From Rhizobium sp. SL42 (GTDB lineage: Bacteria > Pseudomonadota > Alphaproteobacteria > Rhizobiales > Rhizobiaceae): DNA of 64,000 bases. Positions 25,913-34,902 of the stretch are shown one piece after another (the stretch's first letter is position 1; the number at the start of each line of letters is the position of its first letter). The notes beneath the pieces are model-generated. The model was not told the origin of the DNA. It ran no database searches and worked only from the letters and a program-made list of their open reading frames with translations. The DNA lies in assembly GCF_021729845.1 (NCBI RefSeq), contig NZ_CP063399.1, forward strand, positions 62,001 through 126,000. Reading direction: 5' to 3'. Both the position numbers and the translations under genes were made by a program.

Positions 25913-27700
25913 ATGCTAGGATTTGGCGGCGTTGACGCAAAGGCCGTATTGGAAGCCATGAGCAAGTCTCAGGCAATAATTGAGTTCAAGCTCGACGGAA
26001 CGATCCTGACAGCGAATGAGAATTTCTGTCGCGCGCTGGGCTATCAGTTGTCCGAGATCGTGGGCAAACATCACCGCACGTTCGTCGATCCCGCGGAAGT
26101 GAACTCTTCAGAATACAAGGAGTTCTGGGCGAAGCTCTCGCGAGGCGAGTATGATCGTCGACAGTATAAGCGTATCACCAAAGATGGTGGCGAGATCTGG
26201 ATCGAGGCTTCCTATAATCCGGTTTCTCGCGGTGGCAAACCCTACAAGGTGGTTAAGTTCGCGACAGTCATCACGCAACTAAAGCTCAAGGCCGCAGAAG
26301 ACGCAGGTAAGCTTGACGCGATTTCCCGTTCGCAGGCCGTCATCGAGTTTACGCCCAAGGGAGAGATCCTCACGGCGAACGAAAATTTCTTGAAAACGCT
26401 CGGCTATCAGCTATCGGAGGTTCAGGGAAAGCACCACTCAATGTTCTGCGAGCACGCCTACACGAACAGTGAAGACTACCGGCGCTTCTGGGCGAAACTG
26501 GCCGGGGGTGAGTTTGTATCTGACGAATTCATGCGACTCGGCAAGGGCGGTAAGCCGGTATACATTCAGGCGTCCTACAATCCGATCTTCGACATGAACG
26601 GCAAAGTGTTTAAGGTCGTCAAGTTCGCTACTGACGTGTCAGGCCGGGTGAACAATGTCGAGCAGCTGGCGAGTGCCATGCAGGCACTCTCGGCAGGCGA
26701 CCTCACTCAGGAACTCCGGTCCCCCTTCCTGCCGGCACTCGAAAAACTGCGCTTTGATTTCAATGAAACATCGTCGAAACTTCGTACGACGCTGCAGAAC
26801 ATATCCCAGAACGCCGGAGCCATCGCGGCCGCATCTCAGCAGATCCAGTCGGCGTCCAATGACCTTTCGAAACGAACCGAGCAGCAGGCAGCATCCGTGG
26901 AAGAAACGGCTGCAGCCCTGGAAGAAATCACGACGACAGTTGCAGATTCCAGCCACCGGGCCCAGGAGGCGGGTACACTCGTTCGTCGAACCAAGGTGCA
27001 CGCCGAGAACTCTGGGAACGTCGTCGGGCAAGCGGTTGATGCCATGGGTAAAATCGAGCGATCGGCGGCAGAGATCGCGAACATCATAGGCGTCATCGAC
27101 GAGATCGCCTTTCAGACGAACCTGCTCGCATTGAATGCTGGAGTCGAAGCGGCCCGGGCCGGTGACGCAGGCAAGGGTTTTGCTGTTGTTGCACAGGAGG
27201 TGCGAGAGCTTGCCCAGCGTTCTGCCAAGGCCGCAAAAGAAATCAAGGAGCTTATCAACACCTCCAACGAACACGTCAAGAGCGGCGTAACCCTGGTCGG
27301 CAATACTGGTAAGGCTCTCCAGGAAATCGTCAGCCAAGTCGTACAGGTAGATGGCAATGTTGGGGCGATCGTCGAAGCCTCGAAGGAGCAGGCGACCGGG
27401 TTGAAGGAAATCAATACGGCCGTTAACACTATGGATCAGGGCACCCAGCAGAATGCTGCCATGGTCGAAGAAACGACAGCCGCCGCCCACAGTCTGGCAC
27501 GGGAGGCAGAGCAGTTGTTCGCTCTCCTCGGCCAGTTCAACGTCGGTGGAGGAACGGTGAGCCACCGCGCGGTGCCTGTCGCTGCGAATGGCGCTTCAAA
27601 GCCTGCGGCATCCCCGGCACGCCAGATGACGGCGAAGGTAGCTCAAGCCTTTCATGGTAGTGCCGCACTTAAATCTGGAGATAGCTGGGAAGAATTCTGA
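25913..27700 (+). CDS. Soluble methyl-accepting chemotaxis protein with two PAS domains
   Basis: 595 residues with no transmembrane segment, so cytoplasmic. Two PAS domains in tandem (about residues 10-125 and 130-245) share the same motif, [18 protein letters not shown] and [18 protein letters not shown], which indicates internal duplication. A HAMP-like linker ([17 protein letters not shown]) follows. The MCP signalling tip is [20 protein letters not shown]. The C-terminus DSWEEF resembles the pentapeptide that tethers CheR/CheB. It probably senses redox state or an intracellular ligand through the PAS pair. A purine-rich GGGGGAA precedes the start. Confidence 0.93.
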   Translation: MLGFGGVDAKAVLEAMSKSQAIIEFKLDGTILTANENFCRALGYQLSEIVGKHHRTFVDPAEVNSSEYKEFWAKLSRGEYDRRQYKRITKDGGEIWIEASYNPVSRGGKPYKVVKFATVITQLKLKAAEDAGKLDAISRSQAVIEFTPKGEILTANENFLKTLGYQLSEVQGKHHSMFCEHAYTNSEDYRRFWAKLAGGEFVSDEFMRLGKGGKPVYIQASYNPIFDMNGKVFKVVKFATDVSGRVNNVEQLASAMQALSAGDLTQELRSPFLPALEKLRFDFNETSSKLRTTLQNISQNAGAIAAASQQIQSASNDLSKRTEQQAASVEETAAALEEITTTVADSSHRAQEAGTLVRRTKVHAENSGNVVGQAVDAMGKIERSAAEIANIIGVIDEIAFQTNLLALNAGVEAARAGDAGKGFAVVAQEVRELAQRSAKAAKEIKELINTSNEHVKSGVTLVGNTGKALQEIVSQVVQVDGNVGAIVEASKEQATGLKEINTAVNTMDQGTQQNAAMVEETTAAAHSLAREAEQLFALLGQFNVGGGTVSHRAVPVAANGASKPAASPARQMTAKVAQAFHGSAALKSGDSWEEF

Positions 27701-27737
27701 ACCCCTGCGCCAGCACGATATCTTAGCCAACTAGTAG

Positions 27738-27775
27738 CAAGGCAGTGTTCTTCCCACGGACCTGCCTTGTTTCCT
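27738..27775 (+). terminator. Possible terminator after the chemoreceptor gene
   Basis: CAAGGCAG (27738-27745) and CTGCCTTG (27762-27769) form an 8-bp perfect stem with a 16-base loop followed by TTTCCTT. The T-run is short, so efficiency is uncertain. Confidence 0.4.
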
Positions 27776-27808
27776 TAGAAGTGGCATCGGGCTTGAGGAG
27801 GGAAACTC

Positions 27809-28018
27809 ATGGCAGTGATTTTACAATTCAGGTCACCTGTTGTGGCTGATGAAGGAGAACAGCCAGAAAGCGCTTTGTCTCAGCTTTCGGACTTGGAGCA
27901 GCTCCTGCACTACATGCGGGCCGTTGACGGCGCACTGTCCGCAATCAAATACTACTTGATGGAGGAAGCCTCCCGATGTGAGACGGCAGGCAAGTTAGAC
28001 CTTGCCGAACAAACCTAG
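27809..28018 (+). CDS. Small hypothetical protein (69 aa)
   Basis: AGGAGGG lies eight bases before ATG 27809. The product begins MAVILQFRSPVVADEGEQPE and has a helical body (LSDLEQLLHYMRAVDGALSAIKYYLMEEASRCE). The MxxxLQF opening is shared by many short rhizobial proteins of unknown function. The strong ribosome site supports expression. Confidence 0.6.
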   Translation: MAVILQFRSPVVADEGEQPESALSQLSDLEQLLHYMRAVDGALSAIKYYLMEEASRCETAGKLDLAEQT

Positions 28019-28473
28019 ATTCAACCTCAAGTGCGACGCCAAGGTGATGCATTCCTTGATGCCCCTTACGTCAAACACCGGGTTCGTTGCAAATGACCGC
28101 TCCTAGGCGCCAAGCGGCCTGTCAGCTCGAGGCCCCCAATGTCCGGTTGGGGCCGACTGCAGCCATGCATGGAAGCGTCAAGATAATTATTCAACTCACA
28201 AGCTAGGGCTTCGATGCCGTGCTGCGCCGGGTCGGATGGGACCAGACGCAGACGGCTGAGCTGTCGCGCCGGATGGTGGGGACGAGAGCACATTTGCTGA
28301 TCATCAAGCTGCTGGAGAATCATGCCTCGGTCCGGCTGCCTCGACATCATATTTTGGCGGCGCGCCGTCGCCCCGATTGAACGAGGCAATGGGGCCCGCT
28401 TGTGATCGGCCGCGCTGGAAGTTTAGCGGGAAGCGACGAGGGGCCCGGCCGTCGCGGCGGAGCCGCACCTGAA
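28019..28473. other. Intergenic stretch, no supported gene
   Basis: About 455 bases between the 69-residue gene and the HU gene. A plus-strand frame around 28205-28380 (reading VLRRVGWDQTQTAELSRRMV) is open but has no start or family I recognise, and is probably a relic. Confidence 0.35.
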
Positions 28474-28752
28474 CTATCTGTTCAGTGCATCCTTGAGCGC
28501 CTTGGCCGGCGTAAAGGCTAGCTTCCTCGAAGCTGCAACAGTCATTTTCTCGCCGGTAGCAGGATTGCGGCCTTCGCGCTCCGGCGAGGCCTTAACCTTG
28601 AACTTCCCGAATCCTGGGATTGAGGTTTCTGCGTCGGAGCTCGCCGCATCCGCGATGGCCTGGAACACGGCCTCGACGATGCCTTTGGCCTGAACTTTCG
28701 TCAGGTTGTTTGCTGATGCAATCTTGTCTGCAATTTCGTTGGTGGTGGTCAT
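28474..28752 (-). CDS. HU-family DNA-binding protein
   Basis: 92 residues. The HU/IHF fold is clear: NEIADKIASANNLTKVQAKGIVEAVF (dimerisation helices), SIPGFGKFKVKASPEREGRNPATGE (arm with the conserved GRNP) and the C-terminal AFTPAKALKDALN. HU binds and bends DNA without strong sequence specificity. A plasmid-borne copy probably helps organise plasmid DNA or supplements chromosomal HU. Confidence 0.93.
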   Translation of the reverse strand: MTTTNEIADKIASANNLTKVQAKGIVEAVFQAIADAASSDAETSIPGFGKFKVKASPEREGRNPATGEKMTVAASRKLAFTPAKALKDALNR

Positions 28753-29019
28753 GGATTTCCTCGCATCTCTAAATGAGATTGAATGCCTGCCAGCTTATGA
28801 TCCTGTTGTCATTGAAGGCCGTGCCGAAGCGACAGGTATATACAGGATTTCCACAGTTCGTTCCCTTCAGGGGCCGCATTTTGGCGTTTTCCCAAGTACA
28901 TTGAGGACGGATTGGAGTTCGCGGACCCGTTGGCAACCCGTTGCCACACAGGTTTGCCCGTGCGCCGTATCCATCCCCGGGGTTCGAACGAACGGCCAGA
29001 AGTAACCGGCTGCATCAAG

Positions 29020-29925
29020 TCAGATTAGTTTACCTTCGAGTACTTGGATGTGCTCACGGCAGATTGTCTCGACGGTCGCCTGAAGCAGCTGTGTCTGTCC
29101 GATCAGCCATGACAGCGCCTCATCGCTGATCTCGAAATGTTCCGAGTAACGCGCCTTCACATAGGCTTCATTGAGCACATTATACCAAGCGGTAAACCTG
29201 TGCTGATCACGCGGCCAGACTTCCACCAGCTTCCGATCTAGGTCTTCGGCCAACCCGCGCAGGAACTTTAGATTGTGCGAGGGAGGGCTGTAGTTGGTTA
29301 GAGTCAGAAGTAGGCAAGAATAGAGAGTTTCGGTCGCTTGATGAAGATTGAAGGCTGCATGATTTAGCATACCATCTGCAACAGCATACCGCGCTAGTTG
29401 GCAATAGTAGCGAGCGCTACCTGCCTGCCTATCAAAATGGGCCCGTGCGATTTTTAACTCATCGAGAGCTGATAGATTTTTAGGCTCTCCCAGTGGCTCC
29501 TCATCGATCTCGTGCAGGACGATACCTTCGCGGCGAATATCGGCGAAGAAATACTGGCCGTCCTTTAGAGCCTTATTGACCTCCCGCAGTCCATGCACGA
29601 TCAGGCCAACAGGTGTCTTCACACCGGGATCCCACAGAAGGCGATCCTCCGCCTTGTCCCAGTATTGGCGGTCGGCGAGCTTGCCGGTGTTGACGATGAC
29701 AAGGACGTCATAGTCGGACCTGTAGCCCTTCATCGTATGGGGCTCGTCGACCCAGGTTCCCCGTGCGTAGGACCCGAAGAGGATGATCTTGAGGATGCGG
29801 CCGCGCTTCTTGAAGTCGGCTTCGGCGCCGGAAAGGGCGTCTGCAAACTCTTCCTCGATGATCTCGACGACGCGAGCAAGCTCACGCTGTTTCTTTTCCG
29901 GGAGGTGCTCAAGGCTCGATTTCAT
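29020..29925 (-). CDS. Fused nucleotidyltransferase-HEPN protein
   Basis: 301 residues from ATG 29925. The N-terminal MNT-type nucleotidyltransferase has ILFGSYARGTWVDEP and, 11 residues on, YRSDYDVLVIV (GSxxxG and DxD catalytic motifs). The C-terminal half (about residues 165-300) is a HEPN domain (LDELKIARAHFDRQAGSARYY, FNLHQATETLYSCLLL). Two-gene HEPN-MNT pairs are toxin-antitoxin modules in which the MNT protein AMPylates the HEPN toxin; here both are in one chain, so its role is open. The RNase-type R-x4-6-H motif is not obvious. Confidence 0.82.
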   Translation of the reverse strand: MKSSLEHLPEKKQRELARVVEIIEEEFADALSGAEADFKKRGRILKIILFGSYARGTWVDEPHTMKGYRSDYDVLVIVNTGKLADRQYWDKAEDRLLWDPGVKTPVGLIVHGLREVNKALKDGQYFFADIRREGIVLHEIDEEPLGEPKNLSALDELKIARAHFDRQAGSARYYCQLARYAVADGMLNHAAFNLHQATETLYSCLLLTLTNYSPPSHNLKFLRGLAEDLDRKLVEVWPRDQHRFTAWYNVLNEAYVKARYSEHFEISDEALSWLIGQTQLLQATVETICREHIQVLEGKLI

Positions 29926-30026
29926 AGCCAATCGATAGGACAAAGGTTGTGCTCCGTCTACTCGCACATTTCATAGTTTTTGAAGGAAAAGCCGCCGTCT
30001 TCTGTCGGCTTTTGTGTGAATCCCGC

Positions 30027-30728
30027 TCAAATCAGCTGGCGCTGGGTCGCGATTGCGATCGCCTGGGCCATGCTGGCGGCGCCAAGCGCTCGCCGGGCAT
30101 TACTGAGGTGGAATGCGACTGTCGACAAACTGAGGCCTTCAAGCATTGCCGCGTCCCTCATCGTCTTTCCCTCGGCCGACCAGCGCAGGCAGACGGCCTG
30201 CATCGGCAACAGACTGACAGGCTCCGGGTCGCGGCCAACTGCGGGACGGTTTTGATAGCGCGCATACAAGAGTGCCACAACGGTCGCAGCCTTCACTTCA
30301 TCGACCGGTTTCAGGCTGATGGCTTGGGTGGCAGAGGTCAGTATCAGAACGGCGATGTGACCGAACCCGGTCTCTATCGGAATGGTGAGGCCAAAGCGCA
30401 TTCCACGCCGGTGAGCATCATCCAACAGGAGCCTGGCCGATCGTGACGCAATCTGCCGCAGGGTAGGAATATCCCAGCTAAATACACTCATTCTGCCGCG
30501 TGCCAGCGCTAACATTGGATCGACGCAATTGGCGGTGATGTCGAAATACAGTGTCTGCCAGTCGGGGTGTGTATTGGTGACAAAATTGGCGCCATTGGAG
30601 CAGGAGTGCATATAGGTAAAGTACTCAAAGCCCGCCTGCTGGATGACCTGCGCCAGTTCTTCGCCAAGCTGATCCGGATTTTTTGTAATTGCGACCCTAT
30701 CAATGATGGATTGAAGCCAGGAACTCAC
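30027..30728 (-). CDS. traR: TraR-type LuxR-family quorum-sensing regulator
   Basis: 233 residues from GTG 30728, which has AGGAGA at good spacing; an upstream GTG at 30770 would overlap the preceding stop but lacks a site. With this start the acyl-homoserine-lactone pocket residues fall in the same register as in Agrobacterium TraR: W57, Y61, D70, P71, W85 and G113. The C-terminal LuxR HTH follows (LRWSAEGKTMRDAAMLEGLSLSTVAFHL), although the usual Glu before the HTH is Gln (PMQAVCLRW). TraR activates tra and trb genes when bound to the lactone. It is the last gene after an oxoamine-synthase-like gene. No traI synthase gene is in the window. Confidence 0.85.
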   Translation of the reverse strand: MSSWLQSIIDRVAITKNPDQLGEELAQVIQQAGFEYFTYMHSCSNGANFVTNTHPDWQTLYFDITANCVDPMLALARGRMSVFSWDIPTLRQIASRSARLLLDDAHRRGMRFGLTIPIETGFGHIAVLILTSATQAISLKPVDEVKAATVVALLYARYQNRPAVGRDPEPVSLLPMQAVCLRWSAEGKTMRDAAMLEGLSLSTVAFHLSNARRALGAASMAQAIAIATQRQLI

Positions 30729-30766
30729 GCAGGATCTCCTCGTCTGATTGATGGCCGTCTTGTCTC

Positions 30767-32020
30767 TCACGCGCCTGCGTCGCGGATCTCAGCTCTCACC
30801 ACTTCGATGGCAAGGCAAAGATCACGGATTTGCGCCTCGGTGTGCGATGCAGTGAGGCAGATGCGCAAACCGGCATCGCCGCGCGCCACTGTCGGGAAAA
30901 AGATCGCAGACGTGTAGAAGCCGAGTTTCAGTAGCTGGCGCGCTGCAGCCACCGAAATAAGCTCGTCGCCAAAGCGGATAGTGCGGATCGGCAGGTCTAT
31001 TGTTCGGTCACGGGTCGGCAGCAACTGGTCAAGCAGTGCAAGATTGCGTCGAAGTGCATGCTGACGCTCTGCCAGCTCTCGACTTCTGTGGATTTCTGCC
31101 GACGCCGCAGCCGCCCCGATCGCAGCCGTGTTCAGCGACGCCGAAAATGCATGTGCCACGGCAAATCGGCGAAACAGCAGTTCCTGGGCAGCGGTGCCGA
31201 GCATCAGGATACCACCGGACGCACCGAAACCCTTGCCAAGCGAGGCGGCAACGATCGTCCTGTCGCCAAGCTCGGCAAATTCGGACCGGGCAAAACCAGA
31301 TCCGTTTTCGCCAAAGAGTGAAATGCCATGGGCATCATCAATGTAGAGAAAGAGGCCATACCTCTCCTGCAACGCGCGAAGCGCCTTCAACGGGGCGCTG
31401 CCGCCCATGGAATAGACGCCGTCACAAACATAGGCGACGCAAGGATGGCTGCGGCAAAGCGCCTCCAGCGCGATCATGTCATTGTGCTGGATGGTATCCA
31501 CTGCCGTTTCGCCGGCGACGGTAGCCTTGTGCTGGGCAAGCGTCGCATGAGCGGACCGGTCGAAGACGACAAGTGGTTTTACGCCGCCGGTCAGATGGCC
31601 GGAGGCAAGCAGAGGCAGGGCGCTCATATTGGCGGCCAGCACGGTGGTGAATGTGATGACTCTTGCCTGGAACAGATCCGACAGGTTTTCCTCAAGCTCG
31701 CCCAAGATGCTGAAGTTCAGCCTCGTCCTGGCACAAGACCAGTGCAAGGTCCCTGCATCATGGACCGCCCTCTTAGCGCTCGCAACGATTTCCGGATGAT
31801 TGTCCAGACCGAGATAGGAGCAGCGGACAAAATCGGTGATATCGCGATCCTCCGCCGTGAGCCGAACCGTCCGGCCGGACACAGGCGCCGCATAGAGCGC
31901 CATGATTCCCTGGTAGTGCGCTTCCTCGAAATTGGCACCTGCTGCATCGATCATCGTTGCAGTGTTGCGGAAATGGGTTGGAAGTCTTGGACCATCCGGC
32001 GGCTGAACTGCATTGCTCAT
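30767..32020 (-). CDS. Divergent alpha-oxoamine-synthase-like PLP enzyme
   Basis: 417 residues from ATG 32020 with AAGGAAGG upstream. Class I/II aminotransferase fold: SYLGLDNHPEI at the N-terminus, LYIDDAHGISLFGENGSGFAR (PLP-pocket Asp) and AASLGKGFGASGG with the Schiff-base Lys. This is the layout of KBL/BioF/HemA/CqsA enzymes, which condense an amino acid with an acyl-CoA. The glycine-rich GTR loop is altered (LHWSCARTRLNFSILGELEENL), so the reaction may differ. It lies 38 bases before traR on the same strand, suggesting co-expression. It could make an amino-ketone metabolite; a signal role like CqsA is speculation. Confidence 0.8.
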   Translation of the reverse strand: MSNAVQPPDGPRLPTHFRNTATMIDAAGANFEEAHYQGIMALYAAPVSGRTVRLTAEDRDITDFVRCSYLGLDNHPEIVASAKRAVHDAGTLHWSCARTRLNFSILGELEENLSDLFQARVITFTTVLAANMSALPLLASGHLTGGVKPLVVFDRSAHATLAQHKATVAGETAVDTIQHNDMIALEALCRSHPCVAYVCDGVYSMGGSAPLKALRALQERYGLFLYIDDAHGISLFGENGSGFARSEFAELGDRTIVAASLGKGFGASGGILMLGTAAQELLFRRFAVAHAFSASLNTAAIGAAAASAEIHRSRELAERQHALRRNLALLDQLLPTRDRTIDLPIRTIRFGDELISVAAARQLLKLGFYTSAIFFPTVARGDAGLRICLTASHTEAQIRDLCLAIEVVRAEIRDAGA

Positions 32021-32126
32021 ATTGGCCTTCCTTGCTACTTTCGCGAGCAGTTGGCCATTGTTTCCTTTTTGTGACAACGAAGCTTGTGCAAAGAAAACTT
32101 CAAGATTGTTCAAAGATCTGGAGGGT

Positions 32127-32837
32127 TCAGCCTCCCGATCCGCGGACAACCGCGACATAGCCGCTTGATCTCACGGTGCGGATATGGGTGTGCCCAGTTG
32201 TGGCCGCCATGTCGCGCCGCAGATTTGCAATGTGCACATCAACGGTGCGGGTGCTGACATGGCTGTGCCCGGGCCATGCCGCTTCGATCAATTCGGCGCG
32301 AGACACAACATGACCGGCCGTCTGGAGAAGACGCCGTAGCAAGCGGAACTCGATTGGGCTCAGTTGCGCGCTGCCTTGTGCGCTGCGGACAAGCCGGGTC
32401 TGGGTATCGATTTCAATATCGCCGAAATGGCAGACAACAGGAGCGAAACCTGCCTTCTCACCGGTTTTGGTGTTGGTGCCCGCCAGCCCGTGCAGATAGG
32501 CGAGGACGCGCTCGGGCGAGACGGGCCGCACAAACCCCTCATCTATGCCTGCTTTGAGCAAAAGGAGATAACTCTGCTCGTGGCGGGCCCGTATCAATGC
32601 AACGATTGGCAATTGCGCCGTCAGACCATGTGCTTTCACCTGACCACAGAATCGGACCAACTGATCGACATTGTCGCCGGTATCGACAAGAATTGCAGCA
32701 ATTGTCGGCGGTGGCGCACTGAGGATCGAAGCCAGGTCATCGGCTGGCATTGTCCTGAACCCAGATGAAGACAGGATATGGCTCATCAGCATGTAGAAAT
32801 CCGGATCCATGGAATAGATCATTACCAGATCAGTCAT
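32127..32837 (-). CDS. OmpR-type winged-helix regulator with degenerate receiver domain
   Basis: 236 residues from ATG 32837. An N-terminal receiver-like domain (about 1-115) keeps the acidic start (SMDPDF) and an Asp in IAAILVDTGDN, but the conserved Lys is replaced (GFVRPVSPERV) and the Thr/Ser switch position is Ile. The C-terminal winged helix is intact: LSPIEFRLLRRLLQ, AELIEAAWPG, RTVDVHIANLRRDM, IRTVRSSGYV. It is probably a phosphorylation-independent regulator. It lies between the ABC binding-protein gene and the oxoamine synthase gene, same strand, with two dyads just upstream. A relative is at 41787-42461. Confidence 0.85.
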   Translation of the reverse strand: MTDLVMIYSMDPDFYMLMSHILSSSGFRTMPADDLASILSAPPPTIAAILVDTGDNVDQLVRFCGQVKAHGLTAQLPIVALIRARHEQSYLLLLKAGIDEGFVRPVSPERVLAYLHGLAGTNTKTGEKAGFAPVVCHFGDIEIDTQTRLVRSAQGSAQLSPIEFRLLRRLLQTAGHVVSRAELIEAAWPGHSHVSTRTVDVHIANLRRDMAATTGHTHIRTVRSSGYVAVVRGSGG

Positions 32838-32874
32838 CAAACCCGCTCGCCTCCATGTGTGTGGGATCTTCATA

Positions 32875-32904
32875 GACCAGCCAATGCGATCACATTGGCT
32901 GGTC
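32875..32904. promoter_or_regulatory. Long perfect inverted repeat upstream of the winged-helix gene
   Basis: GACCAGCCAATG and CATTGGCTGGTC, 12-bp perfect arms with the 6-bp spacer CGATCA, in the 116-base gap between the binding-protein stop and the regulator start. It could be a transcriptional stem-loop (no T-run on either side) or an operator for the regulator itself. Confidence 0.6.
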
Positions 32905-32920
32905 GACACTCAATCCTCGC

Positions 32921-32936
32921 ATGCCGGTACCGGCAT
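32921..32936. promoter_or_regulatory. 16-bp perfect palindrome
   Basis: ATGCCGGTACCGGCAT lies 17 bases from the long inverted repeat and 18 bases after the binding-protein stop. A continuous palindrome of this size fits a dimeric activator or repressor site. It shares CGGCAT half-sites with the tra-region palindrome at 53254-53271. Confidence 0.5.
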
Positions 32937-32953
32937 TCATCGAAGAGGCTCGG

Positions 32954-34015
32954 TCAGCGTACCCAGTTGTTCCAGCGTTGCAGCAGCATGGCCGCATTGG
33001 CGTTGATCCACACCGCATCTGGCACGATGACATTGGTCTTGATGTCCTCGGGTGTCGGCATCGACTGACGGGTTTTCTCTGACATCAGCGCGATCGCCTC
33101 GGTGCTCGGCGGCGTGCAGGACAGAACATCGCAGGCCTTCGCCTGGACCTCTGGATTGTCGAGCCAGAAGGCGATCAGCTTCAGGGCATTCTCCCGGTTG
33201 GGCGCACCCTTGACCACGGCGACGCGGTCACCCACTAGGAACGAAGCCTCATAGGACCAACCGATCGGCAAGGCATCGTTCTTCATCGCTCTTGCGCGTG
33301 TCAGCCAGATCTGTCCGAGGTCGTATTCTCCATTGCGGAACCCTTGGACACTCTGGTCGCCGGTCTTCCACCAGACTGTGACCTCGTCGCGGATCTCGTC
33401 CAACTTGGCAAAGGCGCGGTCCACATCAAGGGGAAAAAGCTCGTCCTTTTTCACGCCATCGGCAAGAAGAGCCGCGGCCAAAACCCGCCATGGATCGTCA
33501 AAGTTCGGAAAGGCGCGACCACCGGGAAAGGCCTTGGTGTCCCACATGTCAGCCCATGTCCGGGGATGTTCATTCATGCCCTCGTCCTGTCTGTAGGCCA
33601 GCAGGGTGGCAGTCGATTGCAAGAGCGCACCACCGGCAGCGCAGGCATTGCTGGCAAGGTCCGCCTTTGTCGAAAATTGTCGGCAAAACTCGGTCAGGTC
33701 CTCCGTCACCAGCCGGTGGGCTTCGGAGGCCGCCTGGATTTCGCCCTCAAGATAGAGATCCCAGGTGACATTGCCCGCCTTGACCATGGCCGCAGCCTTG
33801 GCGCGCATTTCCGCATTGGTGGCGGACACGATCGTCACGGGAATGCCGGTCTCAGCAGTGAAGGGATCGAACCAGGCTTCCTTCAGTGCGCGGTCATAGG
33901 CGCCGCCGGTCGATGCGATGATGATCGGTTCTGCAGCATCTGCTGGTCGGTCGGCCGCAAGCGTGCCGACCAGAAGGCTCAAGGCAGACAGGCTGATTGC
34001 ATAGATCGTCCTCAT
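32954..34015 (-). CDS. Periplasmic binding protein of a polyamine/opine-type ABC importer
   Basis: 353 residues with a signal peptide ending near PADAAEP. It is a family 1 (PotD/AfuA-like) solute-binding protein: IIIASTGGAYDRALKEAWFDPF at the N-terminus, then PGGRAFPNFDDPWRVLAAALLADG and GQIWLTRARAMKNDALPIGWSYEASF. This family binds putrescine, spermidine and related cations, and some members bind opines or 2-aminoethylphosphonate. The substrate here is unknown. Its start overlaps the upstream permease stop by four bases; it is the fourth gene of the ATPase-permease-permease-SBP operon. Confidence 0.88.
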   Translation of the reverse strand: MRTIYAISLSALSLLVGTLAADRPADAAEPIIIASTGGAYDRALKEAWFDPFTAETGIPVTIVSATNAEMRAKAAAMVKAGNVTWDLYLEGEIQAASEAHRLVTEDLTEFCRQFSTKADLASNACAAGGALLQSTATLLAYRQDEGMNEHPRTWADMWDTKAFPGGRAFPNFDDPWRVLAAALLADGVKKDELFPLDVDRAFAKLDEIRDEVTVWWKTGDQSVQGFRNGEYDLGQIWLTRARAMKNDALPIGWSYEASFLVGDRVAVVKGAPNRENALKLIAFWLDNPEVQAKACDVLSCTPPSTEAIALMSEKTRQSMPTPEDIKTNVIVPDAVWINANAAMLLQRWNNWVR

Positions 34016-34902
34016 GGATGTTCCACTCCTGTAGGGTTCTGGGGATTTGCGGCCTTCGCGAGGAAATGCATGAGGCCGATGAGCAAAAGGGAGGCGATAA
34101 CCGTGACGCTGGAAGCGGCCGCGATCACCGGGGTCAGGTTGAAATCGATGTCTTCGAACATCTTGCGACCGATGGTCTTGCCGCCAACGTCGGAAATGAA
34201 GAAGGCAACCGTTGCCTCATCGAAAGACGCGAGGAAGGCGAAGACGGCACCTGAACCAATCCCTGCGCCGATATTGGGAAGGGTCACGTGGAAAAAGCTC
34301 TGGAGGCGACTTGCGCCACAGTTGAGTGCAGCAAGTTCAAGGGCCGGATCCAGTCGCTTGAGCGCCGCAGACACAGTGATGATGACGAAGGGCACTGCCA
34401 GCACCGTATGTGCCGTCAGGAACCCAACCAGCGTGCCGGTCAACCGCATTGGCGCAAACACCAGATAGAGCGCCACACCCATCACGATGTGCGGGACAAT
34501 CATTGGTCCTAGCGCAAGCGCATTGAGCAGCCCCTTGAAGGGCATGTCGCCACGCTCGATAGCCAAGGCTGCCATGGTGCCGATCACGGTTGCCGTAAGG
34601 GACGTCGCAATCGCAATCCGTAGACTGAACCACATTGCCGCCATCCAGTCGGGATCCCCGAAAAAGGCCCTGTACCAGTCGAGTGTCAGCCCCTCAGGTG
34701 GAAACTGCAGATGTGTGGACATGCTGAGCGACATCGGCAGGATCATCAGGGTCGGCAACACGAGAAAGAAGAGGATCGATGCCACGATAAGCCCGCCCAC
34801 GATGGTGAAAGCCGATCGCAATCCGTATCTCGCGATCCGCGCCTGGGGGACTGGCCGGTTCCCTACCGAGACAACGGGCGCTATGTTTCTATCAACGAAC
34901 AC
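34012..34902 (-). CDS. ABC importer permease (PotC-like)
   Basis: 296 residues starting GTG 34902, overlapping the upstream permease gene by 11 bases. It has six predicted membrane helices and the BPD_transp_1 EAA-type loop ELAALNCGASRLQSFFHVTLPNIGAGI. It is the second membrane subunit of the polyamine-type importer. The C-terminus ends shortly after the last helix, and its stop overlaps the binding-protein start. Confidence 0.9.
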   Translation of the reverse strand: MFVDRNIAPVVSVGNRPVPQARIARYGLRSAFTIVGGLIVASILFFLVLPTLMILPMSLSMSTHLQFPPEGLTLDWYRAFFGDPDWMAAMWFSLRIAIATSLTATVIGTMAALAIERGDMPFKGLLNALALGPMIVPHIVMGVALYLVFAPMRLTGTLVGFLTAHTVLAVPFVIITVSAALKRLDPALELAALNCGASRLQSFFHVTLPNIGAGIGSGAVFAFLASFDEATVAFFISDVGGKTIGRKMFEDIDFNLTPVIAAASSVTVIASLLLIGLMHFLAKAANPQNPTGVEHP

